From positions 1-32,375 of the IMG/VR virus record IMGVR_UViG_3300006790_000065: 32,375 bases of DNA. One strand, 5' to 3'. A program made the position numbers and the translations under genes. This DNA comes from a virus. This document shows, piece after piece, positions 23,113-29,681 of the stretch. Position 1 is the stretch's first letter. Each line of letters opens with the position of its first letter. Below the pieces are notes generated by a model, which did not search any database, was not told the DNA's origin, and saw only the letters and a program-made list of their open reading frames with translations.

Positions 23113-23468
23113 ACTGTCACCGTTACTGTGCCTAAACTTGCACTTGCTTTATCTACTAAATACATAGAACCTATTGTATCACTATTTTGTGCCCACATGA
23201 TAGGGGAACTTACTCCATTACTATCTTTAGGGTTAGAAACTCTTACAAAACCTTGTTGTCCTACAGGAGCAGAGACAGTTGGTCTTGGTTGATACAAAGC
23301 CTCGGGATCACTTACGTTGTGAGTAGGTTCTAATTGTGGATGTTTAGGTTCATAACACTCACCGCAAACTTTAAAACCTGTCCACTCTTTACGTAAATCG
23401 AGATAGGGGTAATCAAAGCCACACCTATCACATATTGCTCTCGAGTATTTACCGTGTGCGTAAGCCAT
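23109..23468 (-). CDS. Zinc-ribbon virion protein of the connector region
   Basis: The 119-residue protein has a probable zinc ribbon at the N terminus: Cys13-x2-Cys16 and Cys35-x2-Cys38 around a DLRKEWTGFK segment, followed by EPKHPQLEP. The C-terminal part is beta-like and ends ASLGTVTVTV, close to the TSALGTVTV repeat of the protein at 19927-20997. The zinc ribbon probably holds a small domain in the neck or tail; a nucleic-acid role is also possible. It sits between the gp4-like connector and the adaptor. I recognise the type from marine phages but not a name. Confidence 0.65.
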   Translation of the reverse strand: MAYAHGKYSRAICDRCGFDYPYLDLRKEWTGFKVCGECYEPKHPQLEPTHNVSDPEALYQPRPTVSAPVGQQGFVRVSNPKDSNGVSSPIMWAQNSDTIGSMYLVDKASASLGTVTVTV

Positions 23469-24139
23469 TAATAAAATCTGCGTGAAGGAGTAAGCATCAA
23501 CGATGCTCTATTTCTATCTTCATCTGCAGCTAATTTAAAATCTTGTTCGTATTGTTGTTTTAATAATCCTGCTTTTTGAGGATTCTTTTTCAAAGCTATG
23601 TAATAAGCCAACCCACTTACCATACAAGGCATAAATCTTGATGGTACTTCTGGATCTTCTGCTGAAGTCAATACATCGTCTATCCTTTGTATTCTGTAAG
23701 ATACTAGTTTATAGTTGCTAGTGTCAGGTGTTGGCCACAGCTTTACTACAGGAGTTATTTGTCTATCAACAAAAAACTGCGTAGGTCTTGCCTCTGTAGT
23801 TTTAGTAGGTATGTTTAAATATTCTTGTCTACCTATCCTATCTATTTCAATATCTAATACTGGGCTTTTGCTTGTATCTCTTATGACAGCTGATAATATA
23901 TCTATATCATAACCGTTCATGGTATAACTAGCTGTGCCTTTAGTTAAATCAGTAGTTACTTGTTCTATAGTCCACAGATTGACACCTCTATTAGCCCAGT
24001 CTGCAAACATGATGTTCATAGAACGTCTAGCAGTCCTAGCATCGTACCCAGTACGTTGTTCTAGTCCTGCTAGTTCGTATGCCTCTTCTATAGTTTCTGC
24101 TATATCTAACGCAAACGTCTTAGTTCCAGAAGTCGCCAT
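23468..24139 (-). CDS. P22 gp4-like head-to-tail connector (tail accessory factor)
   Basis: The 223-residue protein has an N-terminal helical bundle with AYELAGLEQRTGYDARTARRSMNIMFADWANRGVNLWTIEQ in its first 60 residues, a central beta part with SKSPVLDIEIDRIGRQEYLNIPTKTTEARPTQFFVDR, then KLWPTPD and a helical C terminus (LKQQYEQDFKLAADEDR). This is the pattern of P22 gp4-like proteins, which form a dodecameric ring under the portal. The C-terminal helices normally insert between portal subunits. It overlaps its upstream neighbour by one base. Some gp4 relatives have muramidase activity; I see no clear active site. Confidence 0.8.
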   Translation of the reverse strand: MATSGTKTFALDIAETIEEAYELAGLEQRTGYDARTARRSMNIMFADWANRGVNLWTIEQVTTDLTKGTASYTMNGYDIDILSAVIRDTSKSPVLDIEIDRIGRQEYLNIPTKTTEARPTQFFVDRQITPVVKLWPTPDTSNYKLVSYRIQRIDDVLTSAEDPEVPSRFMPCMVSGLAYYIALKKNPQKAGLLKQQYEQDFKLAADEDRNRASLMLTPSRRFY

Positions 24140-24549
24140 TACTCATAATCCTTTATACAATGTAAGACTATAAGGTATGTATCACCTGAACTATGACCAG
24201 TAGTTGTAAGCACTATGTCACCTGTTTTACCAGAACCAGCAGTACTTTGTAGTCCACCAAAAGGTGAAAAATCTAAAATACCGTCAGCACTAGGGTTAAG
24301 CTCCATACAAAGTGTGTTACTTGTAGCATCCCAGAATAAACCTATTTTAGTAAAACCTAAAATAGAATAATAAACTTTAGTAAGTTTAACTCCTGTACAT
24401 GCTGCTCCATCACTTTTTCTAGTAGCTAGTGAACTTACATCTACTTTAGCGACGGCACTTTCACCAGTACCGTCACTAACGTTAGTTAGCTGAACTATAA
24501 AATCCTTATCGCCATCTAAAATGGTTGTTGAAGTTACTGCGTCAGCCAT
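24139..24549 (-). CDS. Probable small head or neck structural protein
   Basis: The 136-residue protein is beta-rich, with VDVSSL, CTGVKLTKVYYSILGFTKIGLFWD (around 58-81), LCMELNPSADGILDFSPFGGLQ and a C-terminal TGDIVLTTTGHSSGDTYLIVL. It has no charged helices and no enzyme motif. I associate this type with capsid or neck accessory proteins of marine phages. It lies between the capsid decoration candidate and the gp4 connector. RBS GGAGAATAAC precedes ATG. Confidence 0.6.
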   Translation of the reverse strand: MADAVTSTTILDGDKDFIVQLTNVSDGTGESAVAKVDVSSLATRKSDGAACTGVKLTKVYYSILGFTKIGLFWDATSNTLCMELNPSADGILDFSPFGGLQSTAGSGKTGDIVLTTTGHSSGDTYLIVLHCIKDYE

Positions 24550-24563
24550 GTTATTCTCCTAAA

Positions 24564-25070
24564 TTACGCGTCAGCAAAAGGAGTAACCAAAGTACCAGAA
24601 CCAAGAGTGATTCCTTCTACAGCATATTTAGCACTAGCTATAGCGTGTACTTTAATAATACTTCCTGCTAATCCGCCCTTGGTTGAACCGTTGAGTGTAA
24701 TAACATCATTGGATGCACCTGAGATAAAAGTTTTACCAGTTGCATCACTTACACCAGTATATAAACCACCTACAAACTTATCTGTACCGTCTGTTTTAAT
24801 ATCAAGGTCAGTGGCTGCAGTTACAATCACAAAAGTGAATGAAGCACCTAAGTTATTAAGTTGGTTTGGGTCTGTAGGGTCACTAGGCTCAGTAGTAACG
24901 ATTGAAGGCAAAGTAAATTTACCATCAGCGTCATTACATAAAAGTATTTTACCTGCATGAGCATCTACTGTTATTGAAGTGTCAGCTGTTAAGCTAACTA
25001 CCGCAGTGTTACCTGCAGAAATAAAACCAGATAAAGATTTAACTGGTCCTGAAAAAGTTGATTTAGCCAT
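24564..25070 (-). CDS. Probable head decoration protein downstream of major capsid
   Basis: The 168-residue protein is rich in Ala, Thr, Asp and Gly, with TFSGPVKSLSGFISAGNTAVVSLTADTSI at the start, a beta-like middle and a C-terminal GSIIKVHAIASAKYAVEGITLGSG segment. This layout is like the small trimeric decoration proteins or neck proteins coded next to capsid genes. It is the first gene after the capsid terminator and starts from a strong AGGAG at seven bases. It could carry its own promoter in the 113 bases between. Confidence 0.6.
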   Translation of the reverse strand: MAKSTFSGPVKSLSGFISAGNTAVVSLTADTSITVDAHAGKILLCNDADGKFTLPSIVTTEPSDPTDPNQLNNLGASFTFVIVTAATDLDIKTDGTDKFVGGLYTGVSDATGKTFISGASNDVITLNGSTKGGLAGSIIKVHAIASAKYAVEGITLGSGTLVTPFADA

Positions 25071-25183
25071 TATTTTCTCCTAACTAAATACGTTGTCTCA
25101 TCTATGGAGATAGTCTGCCGAGCCAGTTGAAACAACAATTAATCTCGGTTTAGTTTATTGTAAAGTAGGAATGTTAAAAAAGA

Positions 25184-25207
25184 AAGGGGAACTATTAAGT
25201 TCCCCTT
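25184..25207 (-). terminator. Strong Rho-independent terminator after the major capsid gene
   Basis: A ten-base-pair perfect stem (AAGGGGAACT/AGTTCCCCTT) with a four-base loop is followed on the minus strand by TCTTTTTT. It lies 34 bases after the major capsid stop codon. A second stem, GGATAC/GTATCC, occurs at 25211-25228 just before it. It is the clearest terminator in the window and would cut most capsid mRNA, making head and neck genes downstream depend on read-through or a second promoter. Confidence 0.85.
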
Positions 25208-25241
25208 AAAGGATACAACCTAGTATCCCACCCCGAAAGGA

Positions 25242-26150
25242 TTAGGCTCCTGGTGAACCATACATTCCACGCCAGTCACTAAAGCCGAAAGAATATCTTT
25301 CTCTAGCTTTGTATCTTACGTTTCCTGTCTCGAAGTCACCTTCCATGCCAGTTGACATTGGTGATCTTACGAAGTGTTTCATACCGTTAGGAGCGTCAGT
25401 CTTGATGAAGAATGCATCAGTATCTGTTAGATAATGGTTGACAACGTAACCTTCTGGGAACATACCCATGTTTTTCATTGCGTTGATATCATTATCAGAA
25501 GTTGATACTCTTCCTGGAGACTGAAGTACTCTCTCAGCTACAAACTGAAGTTGAGGTGGTACAATCAATTTTCTAGCTTGAACATTGATCTTAATACCTC
25601 TTTCGTCTTTAAACTGAGAAATATCAATCAGAGCATTCTCCAATGAAGTTTCATTCAAGTCCGCAGCAGTTGAAGGCTCATTTGACTGATCCCCACCAGT
25701 TAAGGTTGGGTGGTCTGTAGCAAACAACTCTTTTCCGTCTCCACCTGGGAAGTTGGAATTAAATCCGTTGTTTAATACGTTTGCAGCCTTGACCTGCTTT
25801 GTGTTAGCCATTGAACGTGCTAAAGCTCTAGTATATCTAGAAGATAGGCTATCGTAGAGGTTATCTTCGATTGCTTCTTCTGTCAATGAGAAAGCTAAAG
25901 CTACAGTTTCATGGGTGTAACGAGATGTGAAAGTTTCTTGAGCTGTATCATAACTAACTGCAGCACCTTCTCCTTTAACTGGAGCTTGTGCGAAGCCAGC
26001 CAACATTACTTCCTCTTCGAAAGCTCTGTCAGAATTTTCAGTATCAAAAATTTCAGCATGTTCGTTTTCATAACGATCGTACTCTAAACCAAAAAGTGCG
26101 TTCAGTCCTGGTTCGAGTTCTTTTACTAATTGAGCTCTATTAATTGCCAT
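25242..26150 (-). CDS. Major capsid protein (HK97-fold, Mu gpT-like)
   Basis: The 302-residue protein matches the Mu gpT-like class of HK97-fold capsid proteins. It has a helical N-terminal arm (about 1-60), then EEVMLAGFAQAPVKGEGAAVSYD (45-67), YTHETVALAFSLTEEAIEDNLYD, NVLNNGFN, GGDGKELFATDHPTLTGGDQSN, and VPPQLQFVAERVLQS with NDINAMK. It forms the icosahedral shell. The gene is followed by a strong terminator and preceded by a 20-base leader identical to that of the upstream 179-residue gene. RBS AAAGGTG lies 9 bases upstream of the ATG. Confidence 0.92.
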   Translation of the reverse strand: MAINRAQLVKELEPGLNALFGLEYDRYENEHAEIFDTENSDRAFEEEVMLAGFAQAPVKGEGAAVSYDTAQETFTSRYTHETVALAFSLTEEAIEDNLYDSLSSRYTRALARSMANTKQVKAANVLNNGFNSNFPGGDGKELFATDHPTLTGGDQSNEPSTAADLNETSLENALIDISQFKDERGIKINVQARKLIVPPQLQFVAERVLQSPGRVSTSDNDINAMKNMGMFPEGYVVNHYLTDTDAFFIKTDAPNGMKHFVRSPMSTGMEGDFETGNVRYKARERYSFGFSDWRGMYGSPGA

Positions 26151-26165
26151 TTATATCACCTTTTA
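26146..26165 (-). repeat. 20-base translation-initiation repeat, capsid copy
   Basis: The plus-strand text GCCATTTATATCACCTTTTA is identical to 26698-26717. In minus orientation it is TAAAAGGTGATATAAATGGC: stop or spacer, Shine-Dalgarno AAAGGTG, spacer and ATG start. Here it spans the TAA of the upstream gene and the ATG of the major capsid gene. Confidence 0.85.
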
Positions 26166-26702
26166 GTCGTTACCGAAAGTAGAAGCTGGGAATATGAAGT
26201 AACCTCTAGCATATTGCCCAATAGAGTTGTCAGGTCTGTCGACGAAGCCAACTTGTTTAGCAATACCACTAGCTGTTGTAGTAGTCACACCTTCTTTCGA
26301 ACGGTTGTTGTTAGTATCACCTGCAGTTGTAGAGATAGTATGTACTTTACCGACATCTGCTTGAGTAGGAGTACCAGTGTACTGCGCCTCATATACAATG
26401 TCAGGATCAGCATATACATATGCTTTAGCATCTGCAGAACCTAGAGTTGTGGTAGCACTTGGCCATTTTCTTGACCATACAGGTGTACCATCTGTCGCTG
26501 TGTATTGTACACCTTGGAACACACCTAGTGGTGCATCGGTAGCACCAGCCTGAAGAACGTAACCACTAGCAAGTTTCACTACATCGCCTGAAAAAATATC
26601 ACCTGTAGCTCCACTTTGGATTGCGAACTCGGATGGTCTAATTGTGCCCCCACTTATGTGGTATGCTGGTGTAAATCCATTAGGATCATTTACATTAGCC
26701 AT
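26163..26702 (-). CDS. Probable capsid decoration or head-stabilising protein
   Basis: The 179-residue protein is beta-rich and Gly/Thr/Ala-rich. It begins MANVNDPNGFTPAYHISGG and includes SGDVVKLASGYVLQAGATDAPLGVFQGVQYTAT with a C-terminal GYFIFPAS. Placement directly before a gpT-like capsid gene is normal for a decoration or head-stabilising protein; sequences of this NGF-x-P...G(A/T)..D type are common in that position in marine phages. Both genes carry the same leader. No catalytic motif is visible. Confidence 0.68.
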   Translation of the reverse strand: MANVNDPNGFTPAYHISGGTIRPSEFAIQSGATGDIFSGDVVKLASGYVLQAGATDAPLGVFQGVQYTATDGTPVWSRKWPSATTTLGSADAKAYVYADPDIVYEAQYTGTPTQADVGKVHTISTTAGDTNNNRSKEGVTTTTASGIAKQVGFVDRPDNSIGQYARGYFIFPASTFGND

Positions 26703-26717
26703 TTATATCACCTTTTA
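26698..26717 (-). repeat. 20-base translation-initiation repeat, decoration copy
   Basis: Identical to 26146-26165. It supplies the Shine-Dalgarno sequence and start codon of the 179-residue decoration candidate. Matching leaders would give matched translation rates for the capsid and its partner protein. Confidence 0.85.
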
Positions 26718-26740
26718 TGTTAATATAAGTTCAAATTATA

Positions 26741-26765
26741 GTTCTAAAGAACTAGCCTTTAGAAC
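26741..26765 (-). promoter_or_regulatory. Hairpin covering a stop codon before the capsid pair
   Basis: GTTCTAAAG and CTTTAGAAC form a perfect nine-base-pair stem around a seven-base loop that contains the TAG stop of the upstream gene (26752-26754). On the minus strand TATAATTTG follows it, with no T run. It could be an RNA-processing or stability element protecting the capsid mRNA 5' end; TATAAT could instead be a promoter -10 box, with no good -35. Confidence 0.5.
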
Positions 26766-27234
26766 CTCCACTTCCAAAAGTAACCTTAGTAGACCTATTG
26801 GGTTGATCAATAGGCATAATAGGATTACTCTCTCGCATAAGATTGTGGTCCACTGCATCCATCTGGTCGTTAGCAAGTTGGGCATAATATTGCCTTCTTT
26901 CTGCAACCGTCTCGGTAGGCATCTTTGCGAGGATTAAGCCACCAACTCCTATGACACCAGCATGTTTACCCTCATCAATAGATGGTGCTTCAAAATCTGG
27001 ATGGTCTTTAGCCATAACTGGCTCCCAACCTTCCCGAATACGTTTTGACATATTCGCCTGATCTTGTTGCCCAACCATTGACTCACGTATCCATCTGTAT
27101 ACATAGCCCTCTGGTGGGGTAGGTGCGTCAAGTAATGACGGTGGACTCCATGGTTTTCTACGAGCTGTTTTCTCTCGACTTTCTGCAGATCTGGAGCTTC
27201 GATCTGTTTTAGTAGTATTTTTATCTTCTACCAT
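26752..27234 (-). CDS. Conserved head-module protein of unknown function
   Basis: The 160-residue protein has a basic Ser/Arg/Lys-rich N terminus (1-30), then PPEGYVYRWIRESMVGQQDQ (40-59), REGWEPVMAKDHPDF and KHAGVIGVGGLILAKMPTE (87-105), and a helical Gln-rich part. I recognise this as a phage protein frequently placed between scaffold and capsid genes, but know no function. A capsid-assembly or internal head role is likely. Its start uses a good AAGGAG that overlaps the stop of the scaffold gene. Confidence 0.68.
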   Translation of the reverse strand: MVEDKNTTKTDRSSRSAESREKTARRKPWSPPSLLDAPTPPEGYVYRWIRESMVGQQDQANMSKRIREGWEPVMAKDHPDFEAPSIDEGKHAGVIGVGGLILAKMPTETVAERRQYYAQLANDQMDAVDHNLMRESNPIMPIDQPNRSTKVTFGSGGSKG

Positions 27235-27236
27235 TT

Positions 27237-28148
27237 TTACTCCTTAATATGCTTAGCATATTCTTCTAGTGGCACACCTAATCTTTTTGCTATTGCTACT
27301 TGACTCGGTGTGAGTTGTACTTTTCTACGTGAACGTGTTCTTGCTGTAGTAGACCCTCTACTTGAACCAGCTACAACCTCGTTCACAGTGTTCTGTTGAG
27401 TTTTTCCTAATTTATGAGGAAAAGCCTCAGCCATTCTTTTATCCACTTCTGTATAATAATCATCAGAAGTAGGATCGTAACCTTCCTGTTCTACTAACTG
27501 CCTATGAAAAGCAAAGGCACTAGTAGTCATAGCTACGTCAGAGCCGAACCAATCGTTCTTTTTAGCCCATTCCTGAGCTTTAGGATCTACCTGTGCTTGA
27601 GGCTGTTGTTGAGGTTGTATTTGAGATTGTATCTCTTTTTCAACATCAACAGTAGCTTCTTCTACTTCAGGTTCTTCCTTCGCTTTGACTCTTTTAAGGC
27701 TTTCCTCTTCTACTGCTAATTTAGCAATATCTTTTTGAGCTTCGAGCATGGCGTCTGTATCGCCACTTTCATATGCCTTTTTATAACGGTCTTGAGCGTA
27801 CTGAAGTTCAGATCCAACTCTGCCTTTATACTCATCATATAGGTTTTGATCAGTTTTTGAAAGTTTATTTTTAGTTTTATTAAGTTCGTCTTGAACAGAC
27901 TTAGCATAATCTACTGCTGCCTGTTCACGTCTTTCAGCTTCCCGAATCTTATAAGTAAGTTTAGCGATACGTTTTTTAACACCCTCGCTGTAATCTTCTA
28001 TCTCATCAGATTCTTTTTTATCTTCTTCTGGTTTAGATTCTTCTTGAGGTTGATCGTCTTCTACAACTTCTTCCTCTTGATCCTCTTCAGTTTCTGGAAG
28101 TTCTACTTCCGTCAACTCTTCTTCTTGTTGCAAGGCTTCTTCTGCCAT
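27237..28148 (-). CDS. Capsid scaffolding protein
   Basis: The 303-residue protein has a strongly acidic N terminus (long Glu/Asp stretch to about residue 55), a coiled-coil middle (KKRIAKLTYKIREAERREQAAV...), a Gln/Pro-rich linker and a basic C terminus with TTARTRSRRKVQLTPSQVA near 275 and IAKRLGVPLEEYAKH. Long helices plus a basic C-terminal capsid-binding helix, directly upstream of capsid genes, are characteristic of phage scaffolds. It should drive prohead assembly and then leave. AAGGAG precedes the ATG. Confidence 0.8.
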   Translation of the reverse strand: MAEEALQQEEELTEVELPETEEDQEEEVVEDDQPQEESKPEEDKKESDEIEDYSEGVKKRIAKLTYKIREAERREQAAVDYAKSVQDELNKTKNKLSKTDQNLYDEYKGRVGSELQYAQDRYKKAYESGDTDAMLEAQKDIAKLAVEEESLKRVKAKEEPEVEEATVDVEKEIQSQIQPQQQPQAQVDPKAQEWAKKNDWFGSDVAMTTSAFAFHRQLVEQEGYDPTSDDYYTEVDKRMAEAFPHKLGKTQQNTVNEVVAGSSRGSTTARTRSRRKVQLTPSQVAIAKRLGVPLEEYAKHIKE

Positions 28149-28177
28149 GTTTTGCTCCTTTAGTTGCGTGATTTATA

Positions 28178-28657
28178 TTAACCTGCTACTACGTCTTCGG
28201 GATCCGTAATAACTGCTAATACATCATCATCGTTTAATAATCGCAAGTCGCCACCCTCAATTTTGATTCGTGCTCCTGCGTACCTGCCGAATATCACCCA
28301 GTCACCTTCTTGACACCATGCACCTCCAGGATATCTATCCTTATCAGCGTATGCGTCTGGACCAAGTGATACTACGTATCCTACATTAGTGGCTATACGT
28401 TCTTTCTCTAATGTTTCATTAGCTAAATATAAACCACCTTTAGTTTTTTGCTTTCTACTGAAAGGTAGAACTAATAGTCTGTAGCCTGTGGGGGTAGGGA
28501 GTTGTTCTTTTAGACTAGCGTCATCTTGAACAGAGTCAGGGGTAAATTTTAAGTCTTCCTTTTCTTGTACAACTTCTGGTTCTTTGTTTTCAAAACGGTC
28601 AACTGTGGATGGTATAGGCTCGCCACCTGTACCAAAAGCCTTCACTTCTTTAGTCAT
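28178..28657 (-). CDS. GroES-like co-chaperonin
   Basis: The 159-residue protein has an acidic 50-residue N-terminal extension and a GroES (Cpn10) core at about 54-152: PTGYRLLVLPF, then KTKGGLYLAN (71-80), GYVVSLGPDAY, PGGAWCQEGDWVIFGRYAGARIKIEGG and a C-terminal DDDVLAVI. The LYL in GGLYL occupies the place of the IVL tripeptide of the GroES mobile loop, which binds GroEL. It probably lets host GroEL fold the phage capsid protein, as T4 gp31 does. No GroEL partner is encoded here. It starts within the last codons of the upstream gene. Confidence 0.85.
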   Translation of the reverse strand: MTKEVKAFGTGGEPIPSTVDRFENKEPEVVQEKEDLKFTPDSVQDDASLKEQLPTPTGYRLLVLPFSRKQKTKGGLYLANETLEKERIATNVGYVVSLGPDAYADKDRYPGGAWCQEGDWVIFGRYAGARIKIEGGDLRLLNDDDVLAVITDPEDVVAG

Positions 28658-28829
28658 CTTCTATATCCTTATGCAGGTCGCTAATTAAAAACTCCGTAAA
28701 CGACAGACCTGATATTTCGCCTACGACTTTTTGATAGTCTTCATAGTTTTGAATACTACCACTCGCTAGAGTTTGTATGAGTTGTTCTTTTCTTTCTGCT
28801 ATCTGCTTCTTTAATTTATCTATCAGCAT
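28650..28829 (-). CDS. Small helical protein of the head module
   Basis: The start is placed at ATG 28829, not the TTG six bases upstream, because GGGATTGGGG lies just ahead of it and this ATG overlaps the upstream stop (ATGCTGA). The 59-residue product is helical: LIDKLKKQIAERKEQLIQTLASGS, then NYEDYQKVVGEISGL. The middle pattern (DYxxYxxxxGxIxGL) recurs in many podovirus and myovirus small proteins next to the head genes. Function unknown; perhaps a portal or terminase accessory. Confidence 0.7.
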   Translation of the reverse strand: MLIDKLKKQIAERKEQLIQTLASGSIQNYEDYQKVVGEISGLSFTEFLISDLHKDIEDD

Positions 28830-29089
28830 CCCCAATCCCTTCGTGCCCAGTAATTAGCTTTAGTTCTATCACTTCCTAAACCTTTACTCCGTGCACAATA
28901 GGATTTTTTACGCTTCTTATTCTCTTTGTGCATACCTAGTTTTTTGTCACCAAAAGTGATTCGTTTAACTCTGCCTGTTTTAGGGTCTTTAACAAAAACT
29001 TCTTTACGTTTTTTACCATATCCAGTACTCCCTTTAGGTATGGCTCTGGGAGTATTTAGTTTAACTTTTTTGCCTCTATATTCAGCCAT
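28823..29089 (-). CDS. Basic Cys-containing small phage protein
   Basis: The 88-residue protein has a basic beta-like N-terminal half (KKVKLNTPRAIPKGSTGYGKK, then KVFVKDPKTGRVKRITFGD-like) and a conserved-looking C terminus with KSYCARSKGLG and ANYWARRDWGC. The block SYCARS...YWARRxWxC is recurrent in marine phage head clusters, function unknown. It may fold as a small zinc-free ribbon. It overlaps the following gene by seven bases. Confidence 0.7.
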   Translation of the reverse strand: MAEYRGKKVKLNTPRAIPKGSTGYGKKRKEVFVKDPKTGRVKRITFGDKKLGMHKENKKRKKSYCARSKGLGSDRTKANYWARRDWGC

Positions 29090-29107
29090 GTAAAAATTAT
29101 AACTGAT

Positions 29108-29302
29108 TTAAGATAATTTAGTAACCTTCTTTCTACTAACTTTACCTTGACCTTTACACACCACACTATCAGAACCACCACCATGCATCATTTTCTTTTT
29201 GCCTGAACCCAGTGATTTTAAATCTGCACCAGTGATCTTGTTGCGTGGAGGCTCGACTGCAGCTAACTTTTTTTGTTTTGGGGAATAGTCTTCAAAAGGC
29301 AT
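29108..29302 (-). CDS. Small basic protein, head cluster
   Basis: Start is placed at ATG 29302 (MPFEDYSPKQKKL), because this ATG overlaps the TAA of the upstream gene in a TAATG junction and GGGAAAGAG precedes it; an upstream TTG at 29320 is less likely. The 64-residue product is Lys/Ser/Gly-rich with GSGKKKMMHGGGSDSVVCKGQGKVSRKKV at the end. No family recognised. Part of a run of four basic mini-proteins. Confidence 0.6.
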   Translation of the reverse strand: MPFEDYSPKQKKLAAVEPPRNKITGADLKSLGSGKKKMMHGGGSDSVVCKGQGKVSRKKVTKLS

Positions 29303-29472
29303 TACTCTTTCCCGCTCCAACTTGCGTTGTGTTGTGTACCTTGTGTTGCGGCACCTGTCCCTTGAGTTTTAACTTTACCCTGACCAAATACGTTTTTGAA
29401 TAAAACATCTTTTACTCGTACTGGTTTTGATAAGTCAATTCTATTAGGACCTTTTACTTTTACTTCTTTCAT
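29302..29472 (-). CDS. 56-residue small protein, head cluster
   Basis: A short frame from ATG 29470-29472 to TAA 29302-29304 starts MKEVKVKGPNRIDLSKPVRV and continues with VLFKNVFGQGKVKTQGTGAATQ. It has GAGG five bases ahead of the ATG (within the upstream stop region) and a TAATG junction with the following gene, so it is well placed to be translated. It has a beta-like N terminus and a Gln/Thr/Gly-rich end. No function is known. Confidence 0.7.
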   Translation of the reverse strand: MKEVKVKGPNRIDLSKPVRVKDVLFKNVFGQGKVKTQGTGAATQGTQHNASWSGKE

Positions 29473-29473
29473 G

Positions 29474-29680
29474 TTAACCTCGCTTCATAGCTTTTTTCTT
29501 TTTCTTCTTTTTACCAGCTCCGCCACGTTTCATAGCAACTCTTTTCATTTCGTCCATAGCACCACCACCGCCACGTTTCTTAGCTTTACCAGTAACTGAT
29601 TCAGCGTCAATACGTCTACGGTTGGCATTACCAGCTACGAAAGACGAACTAGCTTTACCTCTGTTTTTTGCTCTAGGCAT
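29474..29680 (-). CDS. Very basic mini-protein next to the portal
   Basis: The 68-residue protein begins MPRAKNRGKASSSFVAGNAN and ends GGAGKKKKKKKAMKRG. It is about a quarter Lys/Arg with glycine runs and few hydrophobic residues, so it is probably disordered and nucleic-acid-binding or a virion packing protein. AAGGAG ahead of the ATG is strong and its start follows the portal stop by one base, so the two genes are coupled. Confidence 0.65.
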   Translation of the reverse strand: MPRAKNRGKASSSFVAGNANRRRIDAESVTGKAKKRGGGGAMDEMKRVAMKRGGAGKKKKKKKAMKRG

Positions 29681-29681
29681 T

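Noticed and set aside
29484-29513. A-rich slippery sequence in the polylysine gene as a programmed frameshift site
   Set aside because: In the zero frame the run is preceded by GGT, so the classical A AAA AAG heptamer is absent, and a -1 shift meets a stop almost at once.
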